Assembly: GCA_051660685.1 (NCBI GenBank)
Contig: JBOFQB010000079.1
Location: 1 to 16,717 of the forward strand
From: JAVBSX01 sp051660685
GTDB lineage: Bacteria > Planctomycetota > Planctomycetia > Pirellulales > Thermoguttaceae
Length of the DNA stretch: 16,717 nucleotides
Direction of reading: 5' to 3'
Shown here: positions 8,065 through 14,515 of the stretch, piece by piece
Layout of the letters: the number at the start of each line of letters is the position of its first letter
Numbering within the stretch: the stretch's first letter is position 1
Made by a program: the position numbers and the translations under genes
The notes under the pieces: model-generated
What the model was told of the DNA's origin: nothing
The model's input: only the letters and a program-made list of their open reading frames with translations
Database searches by the model: none

Positions 8065-8197
8065 AACGTCCCTAACCCAATCCATTGTTCTGCTGCTAAA
8101 CTGTCCAGACACATCACGAAATGCTGACTGCCAAATTGGCATGTTGGATGTTATCTCAGGGTCAACGAAAAAATTTTTTTTGATCGATCCCGTTGTT

Positions 8198-8226
8198 TTT
8201 ACAAAGGTTTTGTGTATTTTTAGAAA
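8198..8226 (+). promoter_or_regulatory. Possible groEL1 promoter
   Basis: TTTACA (8198-8203) and TAGAAA (8221-8226) are 17 bases apart and match the sigma-70 consensus at 5/6 and 4/6. The leader would be about 160 bases and would contain the inverted repeats at 8272-8297 and 8320-8336. No CIRCE element (TTAGCACTC-N9-GAGTGCTAA) is present. Hexamer evidence only. Confidence 0.35.
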
Positions 8227-8319
8227 AAAGTCTTTCAATTGGCGCGATAATTGCTCCATTTTGAGCGGCAAACGTCTTTTCTGTCAAAACGAGACGTGTC
8301 TATTATTACACTATCACAA

Positions 8320-8336
8320 GGTGTGAGCAATACACC
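8320..8336. promoter_or_regulatory. GGTGT-N7-ACACC inverted repeat upstream of groEL1
   Basis: GGTGT (8320-8324) and ACACC (8332-8336) form a dyad 57 bases before the groEL1 start. A closely similar dyad, AGGTGT-N4-ACACCT, lies at 10304-10319, 63 bases before groES. The shared motif at nearly the same distance suggests a common operator or RNA element for the two chaperonin genes; this is inference. Confidence 0.4.
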
Positions 8337-8393
8337 CTGTATGATTACTTTAATTACTCATTCCCATTTAACATCAACATAGAGGAGATTGTA

Positions 8394-10058
8394 GTGTCCA
8401 AAAAGATGTCTTTTGATGATGCAGCCCGAATGCCGCTTGCGCAAGGGGTGCAGAAATTGGCAAAAGCGGTCAAAAGTACGCTCGGTCCGCGGGGCCGAAA
8501 TGCCGTTTTAGACAAAGGTTGGGGTGCTCCGAAAATTACAAAGGACGGAGTGACCGTCGCTGAGGACATCACGCTGGAAGACCCTGAAGAAAACATGGGG
8601 GCTGTCCTCGTCCGTGAAGCAGCGTCGAAAACCAATGAATTGGCCGGAGATGGTACAACAACGGCGACCGTACTTGCTGAAGCGATCTACATGGAAGGTC
8701 TCAAAATGATTGCGGCAGGAGCCGATCCCATGTCCCTCTCGCGCGGTATCAACAAAGCAGCCGGTCTCGTTTGTGAAGCAATCACCAAAATGTCGACCCC
8801 GGTTAGCGAAAAAAATAAAAAAGAAATTGCCCAAGTTGCGACAATCGCCGGAAATAATGACCCCGGAATTGGTCAGGTTTTGGCCGATGCTTTTATGAAA
8901 GTCGGCAAAAACGGCGTTATTACCGTCGAAGAAGGTAAGCAGAATGACACCTACGTCGAAGTCGTCGAAGGAATGCAGTTTGATCGCGGTTATCTTTCCC
9001 CCCATTTTGTGACGGATGCTGACGATCAGGTCGTTGAGTTTGACGACGCGTTAGTCCTCATTCACGAAGAGAAAATTTCCAACGCCCGCTCTCTTGTTCC
9101 GCTGCTCGAAACGATCAGCAAACAGAACAAACCGCTTTTGATTATTGCCGAAGACATTGAAGGTGAAGCTCTTGCAACACTTGTTGTCAACAAAATGCGG
9201 GGTATTCTCCGCGTTTGTGCGGTCAAAGCACCCGGTTATGGTGATCGACGAAAAGCGATGTTGGGGGACATTGCGGTTTTGACCGGGGGAACAGCGATTT
9301 ACAAAGATTTGGGTGTTCAGCTTGAAGCGGTCAAAATGACCGATCTCGGTCGGGTCAAAAAAGTGACAATTTCGGCGGATGAAACAATCATCGTTGGAGG
9401 AGCGGGCAAGAAAGAGGCGATTGAAGGTCGCGTTGCTCAAATTCGACGGGAGATTGAAACGACGACGAGCAATTATGATCGTGAAAAATTGCAGGAACGA
9501 CTTGCGAAATTGGCGGGAGGTGTTGCCCAAATCAATGTTGGTGCAGCAACGGAAACCGAAATGAAGGAGCAGAAATTCCTTTACGAAGATGCAAGAGCAG
9601 CGACGAAAGCGGCTCTCGAAGAAGGGATCGTCCCGGGAGGTGGTGTCGCCCTGCTCCGAACGGAAAAAGTTCTTGCGAAAGTCGAAACCGTTGGAGATGA
9701 ACAGTTTGGCGTTCAAATTGTCAAAAAAGTTCTCGAAGCCCCGATCCGCGAAATTGCCGAAAACGCCGGAGTCGACGGAGGTGTCGTCGTCAATCGTGTC
9801 CGCCAAATGAAGGGCAAAAATGACGGTTATGATGCTGATAAAGACTCCTATTGCGATATGTTTGAAGCGGGAATTATCGACCCGGCAAAAGTCGTCCGAA
9901 CCGCTCTCTTCAACGCCGCAAGTATTGCCGGTTTGTTGTTGACAACCTCTTGCGTTATGACGGACATTCCGAAAGACGAACCGGCCGGACCTCCTGCCGG
10001 AATGGATGGCATGGGAGGAATGGGGGGCATGGGCGGAATGGGCGGCATGGGTTTCTAA
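8394..10058 (+). CDS. groEL: Chaperonin GroEL, paralogue 1 (Gly-Gly-Met tail)
   Basis: A 554-residue group I chaperonin, an ATP-driven cytoplasmic folding ring working with GroES. Visible motifs are TLGPRGRNAVLDKG (29-42), ITKDGVTVAED (48-58), the nucleotide-binding GDGTTTATVL (85-94), the apical domain with GMQFDRGYLSPHF (193-205) and KISNARSLVPLLE (227-239), KAPGYGDRRKAML (278-290), EGIVPGGGVALLR, and a C-terminal tail GMGGMGGMGGMGGMGF. In GYLSPHF, His replaces the Tyr of E. coli GroEL (Tyr203), a substrate-contacting residue; GroEL2 keeps Tyr. The start is a GTG with a strong ribosome-binding site GAGGAGA (8381-8387). groES lies 324 bases downstream behind a repeat, so the gene probably has its own transcript. 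Confidence 0.98.
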   Translation: MSKKMSFDDAARMPLAQGVQKLAKAVKSTLGPRGRNAVLDKGWGAPKITKDGVTVAEDITLEDPEENMGAVLVREAASKTNELAGDGTTTATVLAEAIYMEGLKMIAAGADPMSLSRGINKAAGLVCEAITKMSTPVSEKNKKEIAQVATIAGNNDPGIGQVLADAFMKVGKNGVITVEEGKQNDTYVEVVEGMQFDRGYLSPHFVTDADDQVVEFDDALVLIHEEKISNARSLVPLLETISKQNKPLLIIAEDIEGEALATLVVNKMRGILRVCAVKAPGYGDRRKAMLGDIAVLTGGTAIYKDLGVQLEAVKMTDLGRVKKVTISADETIIVGGAGKKEAIEGRVAQIRREIETTTSNYDREKLQERLAKLAGGVAQINVGAATETEMKEQKFLYEDARAATKAALEEGIVPGGGVALLRTEKVLAKVETVGDEQFGVQIVKKVLEAPIREIAENAGVDGGVVVNRVRQMKGKNDGYDADKDSYCDMFEAGIIDPAKVVRTALFNAASIAGLLLTTSCVMTDIPKDEPAGPPAGMDGMGGMGGMGGMGGMGF

Positions 10059-10085
10059 TCCAAAACCTCACTCTCGTCGTTTAGC

Positions 10086-10256
10086 AGCGACCTAAAAAAA
10101 TGAACCTGTCGATTTGTTAATTAGGTCGCTCCTATGGAGCTTGGTTTTTGGGGGAGGGACGTTTGACCCGGGGTTGCGGTCGCGTTGCTCCCTTCACCCC
10201 GGGCTACAAAAAGGTCGTCCCTAACGGGACTACAAAACGTCGCCGTTTAAAAGGCG
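10086..10256. repeat. Compound hairpin repeat element
   Basis: Successive inverted repeats are visible: AGCGACCTAA/TTAGGTCGCT (10086-10095, 10121-10130), GCTCC/GGAGC (10128-10132, 10136-10140), CCCGGGGT/ACCCCGGG (10167-10174, 10196-10203), GTCCC/GGGAC (10217-10221, 10226-10230) and CGCC/GGCG (10241-10244, 10253-10256). This mosaic of small GC-rich hairpins between two genes looks like a dispersed palindromic repeat of the REP/MITE kind rather than unique sequence. The first hairpin could end groEL1 transcription, although no T-run follows. Confidence 0.6.
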
Positions 10257-10303
10257 AATGTTATAGGATAGTCTCATAAAACAAAATGCACGAAAAGCAT
10301 GAA

Positions 10304-10319
10304 AGGTGTATAAACACCT
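10304..10319. promoter_or_regulatory. AGGTGT-N4-ACACCT inverted repeat upstream of groES
   Basis: Perfect 6-bp arms with a 4-base loop lie 63 bases before the groES start. They match the dyad upstream of groEL1 in sequence and position. The element could be an operator or an RNA hairpin in the leader; which one cannot be told. Confidence 0.45.
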
Positions 10320-10382
10320 GAGAAAAAAGTAAAAGAATAACAATTAACATACACTTATCAAAAACCAGAAAGGACCCTGAAT

Positions 10383-10691
10383 ATGTCGAAAAAAGGTAAT
10401 TTGAATCTGACCCCGCTTGATGATCGGATTGTTGTCGAACCTTTAGCAGCTGAAGAAATGACAGCGGGAGGAATTGTTCTTCCTGACAGCGCGAAAGAAA
10501 AACCGCAACGAGGGACAGTTCTCGCCGTTGGTGTTGGTCGTCTTCTCGATTCCGGCAAACGCTCGGACATGAGCGTTCGTGTTGGTGATGAAGTCATTTA
10601 CGGAAAATACTCGGGAAGTGACATTGAAATTGATGGTCGGGAAGTCAAAATACTCCGAGAAAACGACGTTCTCGCCAAAGTGGTCAAATAG
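10383..10691 (+). CDS. groES: Co-chaperonin GroES
   Basis: A 102-residue group I co-chaperonin that caps the GroEL ring. It shows LTPLDDRIVVEPL (9-21), the mobile loop EEMTAGGIVLPDSAKEKPQ (24-42) that contacts GroEL, GTVLAVGVGR (44-53), VRVGDEVIYGKYSGSDIEIDG and the C-terminal LRENDVLAKV. Length is normal for the family. The ATG is preceded by AGAAAGGA at a suitable distance. It is the only groES in the window and is presumably shared by both GroELs. The GroEL2 gene follows after 267 bases containing repeats and a possible promoter, so the classical groESL co-transcription is not certain here. Confidence 0.98.
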   Translation: MSKKGNLNLTPLDDRIVVEPLAAEEMTAGGIVLPDSAKEKPQRGTVLAVGVGRLLDSGKRSDMSVRVGDEVIYGKYSGSDIEIDGREVKILRENDVLAKVVK

Positions 10692-10693
10692 TA

Positions 10694-10876
10694 AGGGGAA
10701 GGAGGTAGAATGTAGAATGTAGGAGGAAAGAAGGAGGATACAGGAAGATAACGGCGACTCGCGAATTAACCGGTTCCTTCTTTTTTTTGGAGGACCCCAT
10801 TTTCAGTTCTCCGTTTTTCCATTTTCAATGCGACGTTTTCCATTCTCACTTCTATCTTCTACCTTCTACCTTCTCC
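10694..10876. repeat. Purine-arm/pyrimidine-arm repeat between groES and groEL2
   Basis: The purine arm begins right after the groES stop (AAGGGGAAGGAGGTAGAATG) and its part 10719-10755 is the inverted near-copy of 8006-8042. The pyrimidine arm (about 10800-10876) contains CACTTCTATCTTCTACC and CCTTCTCC. AGGTAGAA (10703-10710) can pair with TTCTACCT (10864-10871), so a transcript crossing the gap could fold into a long hairpin. Confidence 0.75.
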
Positions 10877-10893
10877 AAAATGCGGTTAAACGA

Positions 10894-10923
10894 TTGACAT
10901 TCCGCTTTACATTTCACGATACA
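10894..10923 (+). promoter_or_regulatory. Possible groEL2 promoter
   Basis: A perfect -35 hexamer TTGACA (10894-10899) is followed after 18 bases by GATACA (10918-10923), a weak -10. Transcription would start near 10930, with a short leader that includes the ribosome-binding site AAAAGGAAG (10941-10949). This supports a separate transcript for groEL2. Confidence 0.45.
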
Positions 10924-10958
10924 AACACACACAAACAAATAAAAGGAAGCCTTATACC

Positions 10959-12554
10959 GTGTCGAAACAATTACTTTTTACAGAAGAAGCTCGCAAGAAG
11001 ATGCTTGAGGGCGTGAATAAACTGGCTGATGTCGTTGCCGTTACAATGGGCCCGACCGGTCGCAATGTTATTTTGAACAAATCTTTTGGCGGACCGACTG
11101 TTACGAAAGATGGTGTTTCGGTCAGCAAAGAAGTTGAGCTGGAAGACCCTTTTGAAAACATGGGGGCCAAACTGGTCAATGAAGTTGCAAGCAAGACATC
11201 GGATTTGGCGGGGGATGGAACGACAACGGCGACGGTTCTTGCTCGTTCGATTTTCCGTGAAGGTCTGAAAAATCTTGCAGCAGGAGCGAATCCGACCGCG
11301 CTTCGTCGGGGAATCGACAAAGCGGTTGATGCTGTTGTTGCCCAACTCGGGACGCTCAAAAAACCGGTTACAACCAAGCAGGAGATTGCCAATGTCGGGT
11401 CAATCAGTGCTAATAACGATATGGTAATCGGTAATTTACTTGCCGAAGCAATGGAAGCGGTCGGTAATGATGGTGTCATTACCGTTGAAGAAGGGAAAAC
11501 GGCGGAAACGACGTATGAAGTGGTCGAGGGGATGCAGTTTGATAAAGGTTATCTCTCGCCCTACTTTATCAATGACCCGACGAAGATGAATTGCGTTTTT
11601 GAGGACGCTTACATTTTGTTGCACGAGAAGAAAATCAGTAACATTCGTGAACTGGTTCCGATTCTTGAAAAGGCGTCACAGAAAATGAAGCCGCTTTTGA
11701 TTATTGCCGAAGATGTTGATAATGAGGCAATGACGATGTTGGTTGTCAACCGACTTCGCGGGACGCTTGAAGTTGCAGCGGTCAAAGCACCCGGTTTTGG
11801 TGACCGTCGGAAAGCGATGTTGACTGATCTTGCGATTTTGACGGGCGGAACGGTGATTAGCGAGGATTTGGGAATCAAGCTCGAAAATGTAACGCTTGAG
11901 CAACTGGGTCGGGCGAAACAGATCACGGTTGAGAAAGAAACGACGACGATTGTGAACGGAGGAGGAAAGAAGGCGGACATTAAGGCCCGTGTTGACATGC
12001 TCCGTAAGCAGATTGAGACGACCGAGAGTGATTATGACCGGGAGAAGTATCAGGAACGGCTTGCCAAATTGAGCGGGGGTGTCGCCGTTGTTCAAGTTGG
12101 CGCAAACACAGAAGCCGAAATGAAACAGAAAAAAGCCCGGATCGAGGATGCTCTTCATGCAACCCGAGCTGCAGCGCAGGAAGGAATTCTCCCGGGAGGT
12201 GGTGTTGCCTTGATCCGTTGCAAAGAAGCGGTTGAAAAAGTCAAATCCTCTTGCAAAGGTGACGAAAAGGTCGGAGCTGGAATTATCGGACGTATTCTTT
12301 CCAAACCGCTTGAACAGATTGCCGAAAATTGTGGTCTGGACGGTTCGGTCATTGCCGATGAAGTCTTGAACCAGAAATCGGTCAATATGGGTTACGATGC
12401 AAACGCCGGGAAATACGTTGACATGTTCAAAGCCGGAATCATTGATCCCTTGAAAGTTGTCCGAACCGCTCTTGTCAATGCAGCAAGCATTGCGGGCTTG
12501 ATGTTGACGACCGAGACAATGGTGACGGATGTCAAGAAGGACAAGAAGAAGTAA
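10959..12554 (+). CDS. groEL: Chaperonin GroEL, paralogue 2 (Lys-rich tail)
   Basis: A 531-residue group I chaperonin. Core motifs are intact: TMGPTGRNVILNKSFG (29-44), VTKDGVSVS (48-56), GDGTTTATVL (85-94), GMQFDKGYLSPYF, KISNIRELVPILE, KAPGFGDRRKAML, EDALHATRAA containing the catalytic-type Asp, and EGILPGGGVALIR. It ends TETMVTDVKKDKKK: the Gly-Gly-Met tail that lines the cavity in GroEL1 and E. coli GroEL is absent, replaced by a short Lys/Asp tail. It is otherwise nearer than GroEL1 to the E. coli sequence in the apical domain (GYLSPYF kept). The start is GTG with a good ribosome-binding site. It lies next to groES. Whether the two GroELs form mixed rings or serve different clients cannot be read from the sequence. 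Confidence 0.97.
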   Translation: MSKQLLFTEEARKKMLEGVNKLADVVAVTMGPTGRNVILNKSFGGPTVTKDGVSVSKEVELEDPFENMGAKLVNEVASKTSDLAGDGTTTATVLARSIFREGLKNLAAGANPTALRRGIDKAVDAVVAQLGTLKKPVTTKQEIANVGSISANNDMVIGNLLAEAMEAVGNDGVITVEEGKTAETTYEVVEGMQFDKGYLSPYFINDPTKMNCVFEDAYILLHEKKISNIRELVPILEKASQKMKPLLIIAEDVDNEAMTMLVVNRLRGTLEVAAVKAPGFGDRRKAMLTDLAILTGGTVISEDLGIKLENVTLEQLGRAKQITVEKETTTIVNGGGKKADIKARVDMLRKQIETTESDYDREKYQERLAKLSGGVAVVQVGANTEAEMKQKKARIEDALHATRAAAQEGILPGGGVALIRCKEAVEKVKSSCKGDEKVGAGIIGRILSKPLEQIAENCGLDGSVIADEVLNQKSVNMGYDANAGKYVDMFKAGIIDPLKVVRTALVNAASIAGLMLTTETMVTDVKKDKKK

Positions 12555-12562
12555 CAAGTAAG

Positions 12563-12643
12563 AGGAGGTAGAAGTTAGAAGGTAGGAGGAAAGAAGAGGA
12601 TACCGTTGACTTTCTGTATCCCCCTTCTTCACTTCTACCTCCT
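12563..12643. terminator. Long hairpin between convergent groEL2 and oxidoreductase genes
   Basis: AGGAGGTAGAAGT (12563-12575) and ACTTCTACCTCCT (12631-12643) are perfect 13-bp inverted arms; inside them GGATAC (12598-12603) pairs with GTATCC (12616-12621) around a 12-base loop. The hairpin starts nine bases after the groEL2 stop and ends nine bases before the stop codon of the convergent gene, so it could end transcription from both sides. There is no clean T-run. Its words belong to the repeat family seen in other gaps. Confidence 0.6.
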
Positions 12644-12651
12644 TAAAAATC

Positions 12652-13992
12652 TTACAAAACTTCGGTCAGACCCGGCATTGCAATCGGGTAATTGCCGTTT
12701 GCATCTGGTGATACAGGAGCGGGACCATCCCATGTCAGGTTGTCCAACCCCGGCGCAAGTTCCCGGTTCGACTCCATTGCTTGTTCCCAAGTAATCTTCT
12801 GCCCCGATTCCGCCGCCATTCTTCCCAAAATGCCGACCATTGCCGCATACGCCGACCGTTCCGTTTCATTATGCTTCTTGTCCTGACGAATTGCGTCAAA
12901 CAAAATGTCATGCTCGGTCTGGTATTGATTGTTCTCCTGTCGTCGATTGTGTTTCCAAATCACATTGTCTTCCGTCTGATTGTACCCCTTGTAAATCTTC
13001 GGATGTGAGATTCCCTCACCCAAAACAGCCGATCCCGTCGTTCCATGCAGAACATTTCCGAAAAATCCCCAAGTGTTGTCCTGATGTCGTCCTTGCGCAA
13101 ATAACCGTGTTCCGTTCGGAAAGGTGTACTCAACGGCATAATGATCGAACAATTGATCGGGGAATTGCCGGACCTGACGACCTCCATGTCCTTGCGCGGA
13201 AACCGGCCAAGCTCCCATAACCCAACAGGAAATGTCAAGATTGTGAATCAACCAATCGAGCAGAAATGTTCCGTTCATCCATGTAAAACAACTGTAATTG
13301 TTGATCTGATGAGCCAATTCGCTCCAATCAGCCGGTTTGGGCGAAAAACCGACCGGACCATGTTCACGATAAGCCCAACAAGTGACGCAATCACCGATCA
13401 GTTTCTTGTCCTGTATCTGTTCAATACAGGCTTGAAGCGGAGTGGAATGTCGGCTCATCAAACCGCTTGCAACTTTGAGATTTTTTTCTTCGGCCCGTTT
13501 TCCGGCTGCTAAAACACGGCGAATACCGGGAGCATCGACCGCGAATGATTTTTCCATAAAGACGTGAACACCGTTATCAACGGCGTAATCGACATGAATT
13601 GGTCGAAATGCCGGACCCGTACAGAGGAGGACCAGACCGCCCGGACCAATTGCGTCAATCGCCTTTTTATAAGCGTCCATTCCAATAAATCGTCGTTCTT
13701 CGGGAACATCAACTTCATCACCGAAAGAGTCAGAGAGGTTTTGATAACTTCCTTGCAAACGATGAGGAAAGACATCGGCTAAAGCCCAAAGTTTTTTCGG
13801 ACCCCCTTTGGTTGAAAGGGCATTTGCGGCTGCTCCGGTTCCGCGACCGCCGCAACCGACCAACGCGATTTTGATGGTGTTATCTTCGGCTGCATGAACC
13901 CGGGGAACCAGACCCGATGCAACGGTCAACCCGGTTGCGAGAAGTGAACTGTCTTTCAGAAAATGTCGGCGTGTTTGCTTGGTCGTTCTCAT
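12652..13992 (-). CDS. Gfo/Idh/MocA family oxidoreductase with Tat signal
   Basis: A 446-residue predicted NAD(P)-dependent sugar-type dehydrogenase, exported folded by the Tat pathway. The N-terminus MRTTKQTRRHFLKDSSLL has the twin-arginine motif (Arg8-Arg9), then a hydrophobic stretch and a likely cleavage site after VHA (34). The Rossmann fold shows IALVGCGGRGTG (42-53). The usual EKP catalytic motif appears as MEKSF (146-150), with Lys kept and Pro replaced by Ser. The frame is open up to an ATG at 14157, which would add 55 residues before the Tat motif; I reject that start because the Tat signal should be N-terminal and a promoter overlaps it. Planctomycetes carry many such exported enzymes; the substrate is unknown. 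Confidence 0.93.
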   Translation of the reverse strand: MRTTKQTRRHFLKDSSLLATGLTVASGLVPRVHAAEDNTIKIALVGCGGRGTGAAANALSTKGGPKKLWALADVFPHRLQGSYQNLSDSFGDEVDVPEERRFIGMDAYKKAIDAIGPGGLVLLCTGPAFRPIHVDYAVDNGVHVFMEKSFAVDAPGIRRVLAAGKRAEEKNLKVASGLMSRHSTPLQACIEQIQDKKLIGDCVTCWAYREHGPVGFSPKPADWSELAHQINNYSCFTWMNGTFLLDWLIHNLDISCWVMGAWPVSAQGHGGRQVRQFPDQLFDHYAVEYTFPNGTRLFAQGRHQDNTWGFFGNVLHGTTGSAVLGEGISHPKIYKGYNQTEDNVIWKHNRRQENNQYQTEHDILFDAIRQDKKHNETERSAYAAMVGILGRMAAESGQKITWEQAMESNRELAPGLDNLTWDGPAPVSPDANGNYPIAMPGLTEVL

Positions 13993-14128
13993 AATAAATG
14001 TCTCATTCAATATAAAAGGGATGATTCGACTGTTTCCAACCCAATCACATCTGTTGCAGTGAGGAGTTAGGAAATCGGCAGAAACCGGATTGAGGATGAT
14101 CGGGCAAAAACTGCCCGCCTGTTGATCG

Positions 14129-14157
14129 AGTATAGCGAATCGGAAGAAGAAAAACAA
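14129..14157 (-). promoter_or_regulatory. Possible promoter of the oxidoreductase gene
   Basis: Read on the minus strand, TTGTTT (14157-14152) is followed after 17 bases by TATACT (14134-14129); the -10 matches consensus at 5 of 6 positions. The leader would be about 130 bases and contain the hairpin at 14101-14117. The promoter overlaps the far-upstream ATG and so supports the start at 13992. Confidence 0.45.
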
Positions 14158-14189
14158 TCAGAGTTGGTTGGAGAAAATTTGACTTTCTC

Positions 14190-14387
14190 CTGTTTTGTCC
14201 AGTCCGCTAACAAGTTTGGTTTTGCGACCTGAATTGAGTTGGATTGGACGGAGGTTTTTTACCACGAAATGCACGAAAGACACGAAAAACAGTATTTTGT
14301 GAGGTTTTCGTGTTTTTTGTGATTTTCGTGGTTCAAAAATGAAAATACTCTTTTTCCCAAAACTTGTTAGCGGACTGCTGTTTTGTC
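14190..14387. mobile_element. MITE-like element: 18-bp TIRs with 10-bp target duplication
   Basis: Perfect 18-bp terminal inverted repeats, CAGTCCGCTAACAAGTTT (14200-14217) and AAACTTGTTAGCGGACTG (14360-14377), bound a 178-bp element. They are flanked by a perfect 10-bp direct repeat CTGTTTTGTC (14190-14199 and 14378-14387), as expected of a target-site duplication. Inside is a second, imperfect palindrome (14261-14332) made of ACCACGAAA, GCACGAAAG and CACGAAAA words answered by TTTTCGTG and TTTTCGTGGT. There is no coding capacity, so it would be moved in trans. A 10-bp duplication with TIRs near 18 bp is typical of some IS4-superfamily groups; that assignment is inference. Confidence 0.85.
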
Positions 14388-14397
14388 AGACGGCCCC

Positions 14398-14425
14398 TTG
14401 CAGTCTCCTTAAAAAAAGGTATGAT
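14398..14425 (+). promoter_or_regulatory. Possible rpsR promoter
   Basis: TTGCAG (14398-14403), 16 bases, then TATGAT (14420-14425), a -10 with 5 of 6 matches; the -35 is weak. It lies 10 bases beyond the MITE-like element's right duplication. The transcript would begin near 14432 and carry the hairpin at 14456-14480. Confidence 0.4.
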
Positions 14426-14455
14426 ACCTGTTTCAATTCACTGTTGTATCATCCC

Positions 14456-14480
14456 CCCGGGGTCCTCAATCAACCCCGGG
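14456..14480 (+). promoter_or_regulatory. GC-rich hairpin in the rpsR leader
   Basis: CCCGGGGT (14456-14463) and ACCCCGGG (14473-14480) form a perfect 8-bp stem with a 9-base loop, ending 35 bases before the rpsR start. A second dyad, ATGATAC/GTATCAT (14421-14427, 14446-14452), precedes it. It could be a translational control site for S18, since S6:S18 binds leader RNA in other bacteria, or a copy of the palindrome at 10167-10203, which has the same arms. Confidence 0.45.
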
Positions 14481-14515
14481 TCGTTCTCACGTCCAGTCAG
14501 AAATAAAAGAAAATC

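Larger units (their letters stand above)
7816..8393. other. Divergent pgm/groEL1 intergenic region
   Basis: No gene is supported in these 578 bases. In order: a G-rich purine repeat (7822-7900); about four copies of a 9-base unit like GTTAATGAA (7906-7941); a pyrimidine repeat arm (8006-8064); a perfect palindrome TGCCAA-A-TTGGCA (8129-8141); a possible promoter (8198-8226); a 6-bp inverted repeat ACGTCT/AGACGT (8272-8277, 8292-8297); GGTGT-N7-ACACC (8320-8336); and the groEL1 ribosome-binding site. A 139-codon frame at 7907-8326 reads through these repeats and is not protein-like. Confidence 0.7.
10059..10382. other. groEL1-groES intergenic region with compound hairpin repeat
   Basis: No gene is supported. 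The stretch holds several short hairpins (10086-10256), then an AT-rich leader with AGGTGT-N4-ACACCT (10304-10319) and the groES ribosome-binding site (AGAAAGGA, about 10366-10373). I find no confident -35/-10 pair for groES. Confidence 0.6.
13993..14515. other. Divergent oxidoreductase/rpsR intergenic region
   Basis: No gene is supported in these 523 bases. It contains a hairpin CGGGCA-N5-TGCCCG (14101-14117) in the oxidoreductase leader, the oxidoreductase promoter candidate (14129-14157), a MITE-like element (14190-14387), the rpsR promoter candidate (14398-14425) and two inverted repeats in the rpsR leader (14421-14452, 14456-14480). Confidence 0.7.

Noticed and set aside
7907..8326. 139-codon frame on the + strand between pgm and groEL1
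   Set aside because: It translates repeats and the groEL1 control region (MMKLMKLMRLIEKIE and then Ser/Leu/Pro-rich sequence), has no ribosome-binding site, and overlaps the promoter and dyads.
8066..8393. CIRCE operator (HrcA site) upstream of groEL1, groES or groEL2
   Set aside because: No TTAGCACTC-N9-GAGTGCTAA or close variant is visible before any of the three genes.
9051..9806. Long minus-strand frames opposite groEL1, and similarly 11676-12632 opposite groEL2
   Set aside because: They are antisense shadows of strongly conserved coding sequence, with Phe/Arg/Asn-rich translations unlike real proteins.
13993..14157. 55-residue N-terminal extension of the oxidoreductase from the ATG at 14157
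   Set aside because: It would bury the Tat signal and overlaps the promoter candidate at 14129-14157; the extension has no signal features of its own.
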